This document shows positions 34,098 to 46,818 of a stretch of 64,000 nucleotides of DNA, one piece after another. Origin of the DNA: Nageia nagi (lineage: Eukaryota > Pinophyta). The position numbers were made by a program, and so were the translations under genes. Position 1 is the stretch's first letter, and the number at the start of each line of letters is the position of its first letter. The notes below the pieces were generated by a model. The model saw nothing but the letters and a program-made list of their open reading frames with translations. It made no database searches and was not told the origin of the DNA. The DNA lies in NCBI GenBank assembly GCA_050084985.1, contig JBITNC010000001.1:109616001-109680000 (forward strand). The letters are read 5' to 3'.

Positions 34098-34909
34098 AAG
34101 ACATCCTTAATGATGGTATTTCTACCTTCAATGGTAATACTACCTCATATCCATAGATTAATGAGAATAAAATGTAACCTATAGTTGACTTGATGCTTGT
34201 TTTATATGCCTATAATGCATATATAATCTATGATTGCCGATCCATGTGAGTTTTCTTGACTATCTTGCATAAAATATTGAAAATAATTTTGTTGGTTACT
34301 TCTTCTTTTACATTTTCTTATGCATAGTATGTTGATTAAAACCTTTTCTTGATCTTAAAACTCTTACATAATTCCCTTGTTTTCTTGTAAAATTCTTTTC
34401 ATTATCCATGATGACATGAGTGGAACATTAGATCTTGTTATGATGTTTTTATTCATGAATTTCATAACTTGAGGACCTTTAGAGGATCTCAATGGTATAT
34501 CTTCTACCTATTTTATGAATTATTCTATAGATACTAAGATGAATTTGTATCCCTCACTACATTTGGTATTGATAACTATAATTAAATCCAAGGCCTAAAT
34601 GACAAAAGGCCAAGGAGATATCATTATGGCTAATTCAATTAAAATATATTATTTTAATTTAACATGCATTTGACATATTTTATATTTATTAACATGTAAA
34701 TTACAATCCTTTTCCATATATGTCCAATAATATCCTACTCTTAAGAGCTTATGAAAAATGGCTTTACTATTGAAATGACCTCCATTTATGCTATCATGTA
34801 CTTGTTCTATACTCTTATTTTCTTTAGTTGTATTTAAAAATCTAAGAAAAATATCATAAAATGATATTTTGTAAATAATATCACCAATAATTACATACTG
34901 TGTAGCCAT
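34098..34909 (-). pseudogene. Element G integrase zinc region and core
   Basis: The open stretch 34909-34649 includes 'EQVHDSINGGHFNSKAIFHKLL' and 'CNLHVNKYKICQMH', the His and Cys pairs of the integrase zinc domain, one Cys of which reads His or Asn. Downstream the minus strand gives an 'ALDLI' block with the first catalytic Asp (near 34590) and a weaker 'SWIMKRI' region near 34410. Stops and shifts are frequent. The domain is cut at 34098 by element F and resumes at 26789. Confidence 0.65.
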
Positions 34910-35218
34910 CCATTTTGGCCTTCCTTTGAGAAACTTGAACTGATATGAATCTAAGATATTTCCTTGCTTGCGATAGTTGTAGATATTAGCATACTAGTAA
35001 TGCAATGGGAGGATAGCATATATGAGTGGATTTTTCTTGAATAACCCTTGACATTCATCATCTTATAGAAAATAACAATGCTTAATGTTGTTGATTTTGA
35101 TAATTGTTTCCTCATATTTAATTGAGATAAGTGTTAATGAAACAACATTATCCATAGTATTTGTAAATCTATTATTGTTCCTTGAAATGTTCTTAAATTG
35201 AATTTGTGTGAAACACAT

Positions 35219-35860
35219 TTAAACCATCATAGCTACTATGTCCCTATATGAATACAATTTCTCATCCTTTGTGTTGTAAACATCATTTATTTTATTGATT
35301 ATTTCCTTTAGTCCCAATATTAAAGCATCATTCTTAGCTATGTTATTGGTGCATTCAAAATTTAACTTATAATCTATAAGAATCATACCACCTTCAAGAT
35401 ATACTAGTATAATTTGCCCCAACTCCTTACAAGCACTTGGAGCCATCAAAGAATAATGTCCATGTATTTTCGTCACACTACTCAACTAGTGCTACAAGTT
35501 GATTCTTGTTACTATTTTCATCATATGGTGTTCTTGTAGGAATATCAGCTTTAACTTGTCCCTTGACTACTTTTTAGCATGTGTATAAAAGATCAAAATC
35601 TTATAGTTCCATTATCCATTTGGTTGGTCTTCCTTGTAACTATGGTTTTAATAACAAGTACCTTAATGGATCAACTTGAACCATAATGAAGGTAGTGTTA
35701 GTGATCATGTAATGCCTCAATTTTTATATTGCATAAACTATTTTATAGTATAATTTCTCAATAAGTGTATAATTGATTTTTGTATTCTGTAGTATCTTGG
35801 ATAAATAATACACAACCCTCTCTTTATTTTCATTATCAAGTTGCATAGGTACTATCCAAA
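35219..35860 (-). pseudogene. Element G RNase H domains
   Basis: At 35460-35219 the minus strand carries 'LFFDGSKCL', then 'FECTNNIAKNDALILGLKEI' and 'NTKDEKLYSYRDI', matching the archaeal-type RNase H of Tat elements, with the second catalytic Glu changed ('KNDAL' for the usual Glu-Tyr-Glu). Between it and the RT (about 35480-35860) lie remnants of the ordinary RNase H, much broken. The order RT, RNase H, aRNH, integrase is the same as in element C. Confidence 0.6.
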
Positions 35861-36048
35861 TAGAGGTTTGGTATGATTAATTGGATGAAAAATAAGAGGA
35901 TTAAGCAAATAAATCTTGATGTATTCAAATACTTTTTGACAGTCTTTGTTTCATATGAACTAATTTCCCTTCTTGAGCAAGTAAGAAAATGGAGTTGTTC
36001 TATCTACTAACTAAGACATGAATCTTTTAACTACTTGCAACTTTTATT

Positions 36049-36560
36049 TTAGATTGATAAGTTTATAATAGTCCTTATTGGAGGCATATCCATTATAGCT
36101 TTAACATTTTTAAGGTCTATCTCTATGCCTCTTCTAGATATAATGTAACCAAGAAAATTGCCACTAGAAACACAAAAAATGCATTTTTTAGGATTTAGCT
36201 TCAAGTTAAAGTATCTCATCCTTTCAAAAATGACTCCTAAATCATATAAATAATTTTCTTTCTTAGTTAATTTAGTAATAATATCATCAATATATACATC
36301 AACTAATTTATGAATGAGATCATGAAACATAGTTATCATTTCTCTTTGGTATGTTTCCCCTACATTTTTGAGACCAAAGGGTATGACTATCCAACAAAAT
36401 ATTACCCAAGGTATGATGAATGTTGTCTTATGCTAATCCTCTTTATTGATTCTAATCTAATTGTATCTTTAGAAACCATCCATAAAATATAGAAACTCAT
36501 GTCCTCTTATAGAATCCATAATTGTATCAATGTCTAGTAAAGGAAAAGTGTCCTTTGGTC
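36049..36560 (-). pseudogene. Element G reverse transcriptase
   Basis: 'LYFMDGF' (about 36490), 'IPFGLKNVGETYQREMI' (about 36385-36335), 'DVYIDDIITKL' (about 36300) and 'LNPKKCIFCVSSGNFLGYIIS' (about 36200-36140) give RT motifs A to E with both catalytic Asp sites kept. Stops lie before and after the 96-residue open stretch (36339-36049). This is the RT of the host element G, not of nested C, whose own RT is at 42365-41937. Confidence 0.8.
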
Positions 36561-37333
36561 AAGCCTTGTTTAAATATTTAAAATATATACAAAACCTTAT
36601 TTCTCCATTTATTTTCAAAGATAAAATAATTTTGTCTTACCAAGTTGAGTAATCAATAAGCTCAAATAATCATGCCTTGAAATACTTATCAATTTTTTTC
36701 TTAAATAGTAAAAAATGCTTTCAGTGAATTATCTTCTTTTCTATTGTATAGATTTGGCATCTTCTTGTACTATCAAATTGTGATTTATAAAGACTAGATC
36801 TAACCCTATAATAACACTATGTTACCAAGAAAATATATCCCTGAATGTTATCATGAGCTATTGACATGTTTTATTATCTTCCCCAATAATTCTTATTTCA
36901 TTCTAAATAATCAGTGGCACTTATTTTGTAACAATTTTTATCTCAATAGGTGGCTCATTTAACCATGGTATCTCATTGCCAAGATAAGAGAGGTTAGGCA
37001 ATTCCCCCAATCCTCTTATATCATAAGAGAAAGAATATCACACACACACACACACACACCTATCTACCTAGCTTACTCCTATACAATGAAAGATGGAGGT
37101 AGGCTAGTGTAGTAGGAAAGAAATTTCTAAGTCCTCCATCTCTTATCCAAATTAAGCATCAAGATGATAAGTAACCTTGACTTGCCTCTTGGTATGGAAT
37201 AGTTTGAACTCTATTCTTTCCTCCAACATGTGTAAAAGTTCATCATCAATTTCAAACATATCAAAAGACTTGGAAACTATCTTGTTAAGAATAGGGTAAG
37301 AGGAATCTTTATCAATTTCCATAACATGGGCAT
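36561..37333 (-). pseudogene. Element G protease-RT linker, proximal part
   Basis: The minus strand keeps a coding-like frame near 37333-37200 ('EIDKDSSYPILNKIVSKSFD', then 'FEIDDELLHMLEERIEF') that continues from 45955 across element C. The rest is decayed. An incidental (CA)n microsatellite lies at about 37041-37060. Confidence 0.6.
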
Positions 37334-38112
37334 TGTTTACAAATAAAAAATATTCAAGAATGAAAATAAATTAATAACTATAGTCCTAAAGGAATATTTG
37401 TAAATTCTAAGCTGACAGATAGCAATTTATAACAAAAAAATTTGACATAAAAGATAATGAATAACTAGAATTGAAATCACATCACCAAATAAGATTGATT
37501 TTATGTACCTACCTCATGTAATGTACCTAATGTTGACTAATGAAATATAGTGATGAAGCCTTAACAACTACCAGAGTCTACACTCGAGGTCATGGAGCAA
37601 GATAATCCAAAGAGAGGGTTGTAGGTGGTATATTTCATGCTCAAAAGGAGTGTCAATGATCTATTATAATCTATAAAGGAGCATAAGTGGTCTTCATTAT
37701 ATTATAGTCTATTTCAAATCGACTCTATGCCTCCACATAAACTCTTGATGATCATAGTTTGATACTCAAATAAGCTAGTAATGGTTAGGATGCTTGCATA
37801 AGGAAGTACACAAACCCAACCTTGAATGGTGGTCTCAAGAGACACCTAAAATACTACCATCATCAAGACTAGATATGGAATCATTTATCTCCTTGATGTG
37901 GACTTGTATTAGATCCCTGTTTATATAGATAATAATATGACCTACTCCTTAGGTCAACATGTACCTACATAAACAAAAATATAGTAAGTCAATGATATAT
38001 ATTGATCAAATCCAAGATAACATTAATATTCTTGAACTAGGTGTGTATAAGTGCAAGCATATATTTCCTAATGTATTAAATTAAATGTATAAGTTAAATT
38101 TAGGTGATAATA
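37334..38112 (-). repeat. 3' LTR of element C
   Basis: It is 779 bases and aligns with 45227-45954 and with 62503-63283 (element H). A TATA-like word on the minus strand lies at 37927-37918 (TATATAAACA, mutated from the TATATAAATA seen in the other two). Confidence 0.9.
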
Positions 38113-38125
38113 GATGCCCAACTTT
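38113..38125 (-). promoter_or_regulatory. Polypurine tract of element C
   Basis: The minus strand reads 'AAAGTTGGGCATC' directly before the LTR. H has a purer version, so two G-to-A-type or similar changes are visible here. Confidence 0.6.
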
Positions 38126-38919
38126 AAATGAGAAATTAAAAATCACTAGGTGCATTGAAATTTTTCATTCAAAGTACAACCAAGATGTCATAGCAATCAA
38201 ATATCGATAAGTATTAACAAGCATAATACCAACACTAATCAATCTATTTTGATATTGAACTATGATAAAGATATAATAAATATGATCACATATTGAGAAA
38301 AGTTATGAGTTTAATAAAACCCCTTCATATGACATCCACCATGTTGCCCCTAGTTGATGTTGATGTGATCCTTAAGCTCTAATGATGACCTACAAAAGAA
38401 AGAGTTCTAAGGTCCATATCCATCTACCAAGAGGTCACTAATGATAATTACCCATATTTTTGATATATTTTGATATGTGGAGTACAACCATCTCATGTCA
38501 CTAATGGTTTTATCCATTGATCTTATGAAAGTTGGACTTCCTATCAAGAGGCATACTGATAAAACTAGGAGCTGAGACTCCACCAAGAGGCATATTGCAA
38601 TGATATAAGACTCTACCAAGGGGCATAAAACTATGATGATGATATGGGAGCTGAGACTCTACTAAGAGGCATACAAATTTATGATCTGAGAGCTAAAACT
38701 CAGCACCAAGGGGTATATGATGATTTTTACTTTTGCTATTTCTAACTATGAAATAGGACCATGGGTGGTGCTTTCTTGCTAAAATGGAGTGCTAGTACTC
38801 TTCTTATGATATTAAAATGACCTTTTGTTTTGAATTTATACTATCTATTCACATGCTTATTCCTCTAGTAACATTCTTACAGTAATAGATGCATAGGGTG
38901 ACCCATAGGTTGCCTAGAC
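38126..38919 (-). repeat. 3' untranslated region of C with 'accaagaggcat' tandem repeats
   Basis: From about 38540 to 38720 a unit with 'gagctgagactc(cac/tac)caagaggcata' recurs about four times at 40-60 base intervals. The same unit is expanded in element H at the window end. The remainder, 38126-38500, matches 63290-63680 of H and has no coding sequence. Confidence 0.75.
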
Positions 38920-39960
38920 TTATAACTCCTTTAGGTGTTTAACGTTGATGGAATTTTTGAGAACCTCCCCATATAATGTAGAAAATTTATATTCACCTTT
39001 GCCAAAGACCTCTATGATGATATATGGGCCAACCCAATTTGGCTCAAACTTTACTTTAAGTTCATCTCTTACTGTAGTGTTAGAAATGTTCTCTTGGAGA
39101 ACCATATCCCTAACCTCAAATACTTTGGACACCATTTTCTTTCCATAGGGCATCTTTATTATTTATTGATATGTTTTAATATGCTTTAGTGCATTAATTA
39201 TTTTCTCATCTAATGCCTCTAGCTAATTTAACCTTACTTTCCATTATTGCGGTTCCTTCATGATATCTTTGAGTGCAAATCTCAAAGAAGGTATCTTAAT
39301 TTCAAGAGGAATGAATTCTTCATCATTGTACATAAGGGAATATGGAGTAGCACCTATTTCTATTCTTTCACTTGTTCTATATGCCCATATACCATATGGT
39401 AATTACTCATGCCAATCCCTACCATTCTTTTTGATAGTTTTTGCCAATATCTTCTTGATTGTTTTGTTTGTTGCTTCAACTTGTCCATTTCCTTAGGGAT
39501 AGTAAAATGAAGAGAATCTCTATTCAACCTTCATATTTTTACAAAATTATTTTATATATTTTCTTATAAAATTTATACCATTATCCATGATTAACCTTTG
39601 AGGTATGCCAAATTTGTAAATGATATATTCCTTGATGAAATTGATAACATGTTTTTGTATAGCTATTTTCAAAGGAATTGCCTCAACCCATTTAGTGTAG
39701 TATTCGGTAGTAACTAAGATAAACATGTGCTCATCACTATATGGAGGATTGATAACACCTATGAAATTCAAAGCCCACATTGAGAAAGGCCATGGTGATA
39801 TGACATAGTTCAACTCTTGAGTAGGTGTTAATTCTAAGTGTGCATGCTTTTGACATTGCTCACACTTCTTAAAATGCTCACAACAATCATGCTCCATGGT
39901 GGGCCACCAATAACACATCCTAATCAACTTGCCATAAATTGATCTCCCATTAAAATGACC
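38920..39960 (-). pseudogene. Element C integrase
   Basis: From 39927: 'CYWWPTMEHDCCEHFKKCEQCQ' keeps the zinc-domain Cys pair. In the core, 'WALNFIG' (about 39770) shows Asn where the first catalytic Asp belongs, 'IMDNGINF' (about 39580) keeps the second Asp, and 'GNGQVEATNK' (about 39480) keeps the Glu. Near 39390 a 'GATPYSLMYN' block is present. The C-terminal domain at 39153-38920 has 'FEVRDMVLQE', 'NWVGPYIIIEV' (GPF/Y-type) and ends 'VKHLKEL'. Stops near 39540, 39490 and 39240-39160 break the chain. Loss of one DDE residue alone would stop strand transfer. Confidence 0.85.
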
Positions 39961-40103
39961 TCCACCTACCCTCCATGAGCATTCTCTAATGTTGTTCCAA
40001 TCTCCTCATCATGAAGACATCCTAAAAGAATACCATTAAATGATCTTTTATAAAGTATATCACCAATAATGACATATTTCATAGCAAACATTTTCATTCT
40101 AAT

Positions 40104-40720
40104 CTATTCTCTCTTATCAAGTGTGGCATCAATAAAGTTATCCTTCAAATATTTGAATATGTTTTGGTACCAAGGACTTATCTCATAACCAAGAAAAACC
40201 ATTTTCAAGTCCTCCTCAATAATTGATGGAGTTCTCAAGTTCTTGATAGTGAAAGTAGTCTCCCTACCTTCTATCTCAATTGGTATAAGTGAAGCTACAC
40301 TTGTCATTACATCTGCTAACCTATTACTATTCCTTGAAATGTTTTCTAATTGGTACTCTTCAAAGAAAGTAAGGAATTTTCCAAGAAGGACTTTATATGA
40401 AATAAGTTTCTCATCCTTGGTGTTTTAGATCTCATTAACTCAATTCACTATTAGCTATGAATACCCATAAATATGCAAATGCATAACATCAATATCTATA
40501 GTTGTTTTTAATCCTAATATGAGAGATTCATATTCTATCATATTGTTAGTAAATTCAAATTATAGTTTGTATGACATGGGAATAACATCATTTTGAAGGA
40601 ATATCAATGCTATTCCTACTCCTAAACCTCACATACACCATGAGCCATCAAAATACATTTTCCAAAATTTTGAAACTTCTAAAAAAGGAATATTAGCAAT
40701 ATTGTTGTCTTCAAATGAAG
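40104..40720 (-). pseudogene. Element C archaeal-type RNase H, downstream of RT
   Basis: The minus strand near 40650 gives 'KMYFDGSWCM', then 'GVGIALIF', then 'FTNNMIEYESLILGLK' (about 40550) and, near 40320, 'NRLADVMTSVASLIPIEIEG', which runs into the open stretch at 40307-40104. These hold the Asp, Glu and final Asp of the fold. The third Asp position reads Tyr ('YGYS', where Gly-Asp-Ser is usual). It lies between the ordinary RNase H and integrase, the opposite side of RT from element A. Confidence 0.75.
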
Positions 40721-40841
40721 GCCAAAAATGGTCCTCTTTTATGCATTATATGGTTTTTTCCAAAGCACATTCATCCTAAAATTCTTCTCTAAGTTTTGTA
40801 CTATCTTCTATGGAAAACTCTATAACAAAATTTGCAACTAC

Positions 40842-42460
40842 CTACCCTTTAACTAATTTTTGTTTCACAAACTTAAGATAAAACTCTTGAAGTAGCAAGA
40901 TCCATTTTGCTAACCTTCCATTGAGACATGATTTTGACATTAGATATCTCAATAGGTCTACTTGAGTAAGTACATGTGTTGTGCTATTGATCATATAATG
41001 TCTCAACCTCTCAATAGAAAACACTATACATTGACATAACTTTTCAATGGGTGTGTACCTGGTTTCATATTCTTTTAATGTTCTAATAATAAAGTAGATT
41101 GCTCTCTATTAGGATTCCACATCCTAACATTTTAGTATTAGTATTAATATTTTATTAAATTATTAACCTATATTGTAATATTATGATTGTAAGGGTAGGG
41201 CTTGATTTTGTATTAATATTAAGGTTAGGGTTAGTTTAATATAAATAAATAGAAGTGTGTGAAGAAAGGCATATTGAACATTACTTTTTTCCTTTAGAGT
41301 TATAATAATGTAGCCCCCTTAAAGTAGCCTATGATTCTATTACTATTTAGTAAAATCCTATCCTTATTTGCTTATTGATGCTATTTCATGTTCTATTTAC
41401 CAGCGCATGCTCTATTATTTCCAATAGATAGTTATCATTTTCCTATTTCAAATCAATATTCATTTCATTTTTTCAATATTTCCCTTTTCATATTTGTAGC
41501 ATAATAACACTCTCTCTTTACTCTCTTCTTCCTTGTTTGCCAACATTACCCCAATTACATGTTCTGTAGCTAAGACATAGAGCCAAATAGGGTACCCATG
41601 ACTATATGGAGCTAAGAGTAGTGGATGTAGCAAATACTCTTTTATTCTATCAAACACTTCTTGACACTTAACATTCCATTTAAATTTAACTTTTTTTTTA
41701 AGTATATGAGACATAGGAGCTATCTCATCTATTAATTGATAAATGAATCTTCTAACAACTTGAATCTTACCTTAGAGGTTTCTTAATTACTTGAGATTCA
41801 TAGGAGGAGATATTTCTATGATAGCCTTAATATTCTTTGGATCCACCTCAACCTCCCTCCTAGAGATGATGTTCCCTTAGAGTTTTCCTGGTGGTACCCC
41901 AAATACACATATTTAAGGCTTGATTCTTAACTTGTATTACTTCATCCTTTCAAATGTTGTTTTTACATCCTTGACATTATCTTCTTTATTATTTGATTTT
42001 ATCAAGATATCATCTACATATACCTCTACTATTTTATGAATGAATTCATGAAACATGGCTATCATTGTTCTTTGATATGTGGCCCCTGTATTCTTAAGAC
42101 CAAATGGCATTACCTTATAGCAAAATTTGCCCCAAGGAGTTATAAAGGCTATTTTATAGTGATCACTTTCCTTGATTTTTATTTTATTATATCTTGAAAA
42201 TCCATCCATAAATGATAACATCTCATAACCTACCAAACTATCAATGATCATATCTATGTTGGGTAGTGGGAAATTATCTTTTAGACATGTTTTATTGAGA
42301 TCTCTAAAATTAGTACATACTCTAATTTCACCTATAGGATTTTTCACCATTACTACATTGGCCATCCATTCTAAATAATCAATGGGCCTAATGAAGCCAA
42401 CTTCAAATAGTTTCTCTATTTCCTTCTTGACTAGTAAAGAAATCTAAAAAGGTATCTTTC
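40842..42460 (-). pseudogene. Element C reverse transcriptase and RNase H
   Basis: The 142-residue open stretch 42365-41937 holds RT motifs: 'IRVCTNFRDLNKTCLKDNFPLP', 'LSFMDGFSRYN', 'MPFGLKNTGATYQRTM' and 'VYVDDILIKS', with all catalytic Asp residues. Motif E and the connection follow in broken frames, then RNase H at 41714-41460 ('LLAPYSHGYPIWLYVLATEHVIG') and its tail at 41024-40842 ('LMSKSCLNGRLAKWILLLQEF'). About 0.3 kb near 41120-41400 looks unlike the rest and may be a small foreign insertion. It is the best-kept Tat RT of the window, but stops make it non-functional. Confidence 0.85.
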
Positions 42461-43448
42461 TTATTTTTTATTTTATAGGAACTACTTTTTTCTCAACAAC
42501 TAGGTTATGTACCATAAAATTTTCATCTAATCCATTCATATCTTTATATGACCATGCAAATAACTTATAATAATTAGGAAAATATTGAATCAACTCATTT
42601 TGTAAAGGTTCCTCAAGCAACTTACCCATTTTTAATAATTGTAGTGTTTCTTGATAACCAATGTTAACCTCCTCTATCTCTTTGTTCAACTAAGTCATCT
42701 CTAATTTTGATGGTGTGGGAAATGGAAATTCTCCCAACCCTTTGATTTTATCTTCCATAGCTTTACCAAGGAAAGTGTGTACATTTAGACAATGTTTATG
42801 AGTCCTCTTTTCATACCTAGCTAGATATTCAATTCTAGTACCCATAGATTCTAAGAAAAAATCATCATTCTCAAATAAGTCTATAGCATGTATTGTATAT
42901 TAATCATCTATTTCACATTCAATAACAGTTCAATTTTGATCATCTCTTACTCATTCATTTTCTTATGTTAATAATGGATAAATAACCTGATCATTATGAC
43001 TATCTACATGATATTGAATGATACAACATTTATTTTCTTTATGATTTCCTCTAAAGAGGAGTGTTGGCAATCTTCATGGAGCCTAATGTAGTGCGGATGG
43101 TCCTTTTCTTAAGCCTCTTACCATCCATCCAAGTCTTTCTCTAGACTAATATTATTGACATCTATAATGGTGTATGAACCAAACCTAATATCCTTGACAT
43201 TAATTCTCTATAATGCTTTTCTATAGATATGATCATTCTTAGCTACTCAAGGAGAACATAATTACATTGCTTGGCCATCTACTCATCTACTTCTACCTTG
43301 TAAACATTTCCTTCAAAACAAAACTTGAAACATATATGCAAAGTGGATACTACTCCTTCCATGTCATCTATTCAAAGTCTTCCAAGAATGAAATTGAAAG
43401 AAGGTTTTCCATCTATAATATAGAAGAGGGTCTAAAGTACCTTGTTTT

Positions 43449-43670
43449 CTACTTTGATTGAAAGTGTGATGATTCTCTCATATTTCTTTGGAACACCATC
43501 AAACCCCTTGGTAGTATCTTCTCTTGGAGGTAATAAATCCATATCAAACTATGAAAGCAAGTGGTGGTAATATTCAAAGCTAGCCCACCATATATCAATG
43601 CTCTCTTAACTATATTACCAAAGGTATTCACTTCAATAAACAATGGTGGATGTAATCAGGTTACATCCTT
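43449..43670 (-). pseudogene. Element C aspartic protease
   Basis: The minus strand reads 'VKRALIYGGLALNI' near 43615-43575, the retropepsin active-site block, with Tyr where the catalytic Asp belongs. A single G-to-T-type change explains it, and the protease would be dead. The frame connects to gag through one TAG near 43656. The C-terminal 'GxPWIH'-type block is not clear. Confidence 0.7.
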
Positions 43671-45132
43671 GCTAGGCCTTTCACTAGGGTGAAAAGTGAT
43701 AACATTTCCTTTACTCCATATTTTTGCCTTTTTTATAAAAGTAATGATTGAGATGTTCATATCTATTTGACTATTCTTGAAAATTTGAATCATTATTTCT
43801 CTATGAGGTTCTAAAATTTGAAGTAATTCAAATAAACTAACCTTGGCTTGTGTATTCTTGAGTTGCTCAATGAGGTTAAAACTTCTTGGGCCTTTAGGAA
43901 GCTCCTTTTCACATGTGACTAGATCTATTGCTACTCTTGGTCTTCCTCTTGTAAGTATCACACATACTTCTTCATGGAAAAATACATTGATATGCTGCTC
44001 TTCCCCTATATCTTTAACTTTGGTAGGACACAAATAGAATCCATCCTCTATGAGCCTTTATATTTTATTTCTTAGGCCTACACACCCATTAGTGGCATGC
44101 CCCTTTATTTGATGATATTCATAGTATCTATCTTCCTTGTACCATGCTAGCCTCTTTGCTAGCTCATCTTCCTCTCATTTAGGTAAAGGTTGTAATAGTC
44201 CGTTTGCCATTAGATCTTTTAAGATAAACCTAGGAGGTATAGGAAACTTTATGAATTTCTTTTCTTTCTTTTCATCCTCTTTTTCTACTACATGAATGGA
44301 CTTATCTTTCTTTGGTGATTATGGTTGCTTATCCTTGGCCTTAGGTTTGTAATCATCTCAATATTTCATAAGCCCTAATTTTGTAAGGACTTTTTTCATT
44401 TTCCAAAAGATTATATGTCATATCAAAAATTGCTAGATGTGTATAATCAATGACATGAGATTGTAAGAATAATATGATAGCATCCTTGAAGATATTGTTT
44501 ACCTCTTTTTTTGTGAGCTTAGTTTTGATAAGTTGCCATGTATTTTTGAATTATATGGTAAACTTTTCAAGATTTTCATTACTACCTTGCCTTATAGCAC
44601 ATAGATCTAAAACCATGACTTCATGCTTGATGTTATGCTTATATTATTTCAGAAATAAGTTACTCAATTCTTGAAATGATGTAACTAACCTTTTAGGTAG
44701 AGAATAGAACCATTCATGAGACTCTCCTTACAAACTACAAGGAGAGAACTTCACCTCTAATCTCAAATCCACACCAATTTTGAGCTCACACTCATATTTA
44801 AACCCTTGCAAATGTCTTTTAGGATCTCTCTCTCCATTGAACTTATAGAACTTGGGATCTTTATAATCTGGTGATGGTATGCATAAATGGATCTCATCAC
44901 ATAGAGGGCAACTAAACTTAATCAAATCATCTGATTGAGCTAATCCTCTTACTAAGTAGTCAATCTATCTTTGCATACCCTCAATAGTAGCCTAAATGTG
45001 ATCATTATTACTTTCATCATCATGGTCAACTCCTTCATTAGATGCTTCTAGTCTATCATGTTGAAAATCTCCTAAGAGCTCATCAAGATCTCTTTTAGCA
45101 AGACTTCACAAGAATAATCTTAACTGATTCAT
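43656..45132 (-). pseudogene. Element C gag
   Basis: An ATG at 45132 opens about 70 bases from the primer site. The gag core at 44925-44728 contains 'PDYKDPKFYKFNGERDPKRHLQGF', and continues past a stop with 'ESHEWFYSLPKRLV'. A knuckle-like 'YYEYHQIKGHATNGC' lies near 44110, with one Cys read as Tyr. The 125-residue open stretch 44033-43656 holds the pre-protease block ('VSLFELLQILEPHREIMIQIF'). Stops are mostly TAG or TAA. Confidence 0.8.
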
Positions 45133-45202
45133 GTTTAAAATAAGTCATAAAATTGCTTATTAGTCCTAACTAAAACCCTAGGGTTTTAGCACAACTATTT
45201 AT

Positions 45203-45222
45203 GTGTCATGTCAAGTTCACCA
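45203..45222 (-). promoter_or_regulatory. Primer binding site of element C
   Basis: The minus strand reads 'TGGTGAACTTGACATGACAC' four bases from the LTR end. Element D has a related word (TAGTGAACCCAACATT). I cannot name the tRNA. Confidence 0.65.
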
Positions 45223-45226
45223 AATA

Positions 45227-45954
45227 TGTTTACTAATAACAATTTATTCAAGAATGCAAATAAATGAATGCCTACAATCTTGAAGGAATATTTGTAAATT
45301 CTAAGCTAATAGATAGCAATTTATAACAAGAAAATTTGATATACAAGATAATGAATAATTGGAATTGAAATGATATCACCAAACAAGACTAATTTTATGT
45401 ACTTACCTCATGGAATGTACCTAAAATCAACTAACAAAAGATAGTGATGAAGCCTCAACAACTAATAGAGTCTGCACCCAAAGTCATGGAGCAAGATAAT
45501 CCAAAGAGAGGGTCATGGGTAGTCTATTTCATGCTTAAAAGGAGCATCAATTATCTTCCTTAGACTATATTCCATTTCAAACTGACTCTATGCCTCCACA
45601 CAAATTCTTAATGATCATATTTTGATACTCAGATAAGCTAATATTGGTTAGGATGCTCGCATGCTTGAATGGTGGTGTCAAGAGGCACCTAAAAGATTGC
45701 CATCATCAAGACTAGATATGAGATCATGTATCTCCTTGATGTGGACTTACTATTAGATCTCTATTTATATAGATAATAATATGACCTACTCCTTAGGTTA
45801 GCATGTACCTACATAAATAAGAATATAGTAAGTTGATGATATATTGGTCACATCTAAAATAACATTAATATTCTTGAAGTAGGTGTGTATAAGTGTGGGC
45901 ACATATTTTCTAATGTATTAAATTAAATGCATAAATTAATTTTAGGTGATAGAA
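45227..45954 (-). repeat. 5' LTR of element C
   Basis: It is 728 bases. The outer end reads GTGATAGAA where the family has GTGATAACA. A minus-strand TATATAAATA lies at 45781-45772. GGCAC follows as the target copy. Confidence 0.85.
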
Positions 45955-46818
45955 GGCACTATGGTTAGCATGAGCATTAATATGAGCATAGGCATTGGAG
46001 CTAGCATGGGTGCTATCCTTCTTTGAAGATTTTACCTTGATTTTTGATGCTAACTCAACCATATTGACTAATTGTACCTCTAATTATACTTTTGATTCTT
46101 TGTCACTATTATATGACATCAAATTTCTCTAACTTATCTTATTTGTCCATAGGCCACTCTTTCCTTTATTTGATTCAAATATTTTCATAGGTAATGCTTT
46201 ATTTTATTATTCATTCCTATCAAGTACTTTACCTTTGTACCTTCTAGATTCCATATATTGAGGTATCAATGGTGCATGACATCTCATTTGTCTAGTCTTC
46301 TTGTTGACCTTGACATAGGCTACTACCTTATTTTTTTATATATCTAATTCTAATTTTGATTCTATAGTGTTATTATTATACAATATCATCTTAACATCAT
46401 TATCGTTTAACTCAAATTTATCTTGACTATATTTGTAGTAGTGAGGGTAGCATCAGAATTGCAGTGAGTTCAAGCACTAATGCTAGCATAGAGGCTATTC
46501 ATCCTTTTATTTTTGATATATATCAAGATATGTGATATCCTCTTCAATATCAAAAACCTTTTGGCTAATAGTGTATGTGCCAACACCTATTTCTTTATAG
46601 AACTACATGGTATCATTGTCTTCTTCATGTTCCTCACTATCTACACCATTATCCTCATGGATTTCAACATTTTTTTATGGAACTATGGTGTTCCCAACTT
46701 ATGCAATCATGTTTGGATTTTCTTCCACTGATTCAACTATATATTTATATCTATCATAGTTAAATTTAGTTAATCTATGTAATGTAGATGGTACACACCT
46801 GATTAGATGTATCCATGG
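45955..46818 (-). pseudogene. Element G protease end and protease-RT linker, middle part
   Basis: From 46818 the minus strand gives 'VPSTLHRLTKF', the conserved stretch just after the protease 'GxPWIH' block. That block is itself completed only when read with 59699 and beyond across D. An acidic stretch ('DSEEHEEDND', about 46640) and basic 'VNKKTRQMRCHAPLIPQ' (about 46305) follow to 45955, where C interrupts. Scattered TAG and TAA stops are present. Confidence 0.65.

Larger units (their letters stand above)
37334..45954 (-). mobile_element. Element C: full-length decayed Tat element
   Basis: LTRs at 37334-38112 and 45227-45954 have ends TGTTTAC...GTGATAACA, though both inner ends are mutated. 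The target duplication is GGCAT (37329-37333) and GGCAC (45955-45959), differing by one transition. On the minus strand the order is LTR, primer site, gag (from 45132), protease, RT, RNase H, aRNH, integrase ending at 38920, 3' tandem repeats, polypurine tract, LTR. All domains are recognisable but hold stops. It lies in the protease-RT linker of G and is younger than G but clearly older than B and F from its LTR divergence. Confidence 0.9.
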
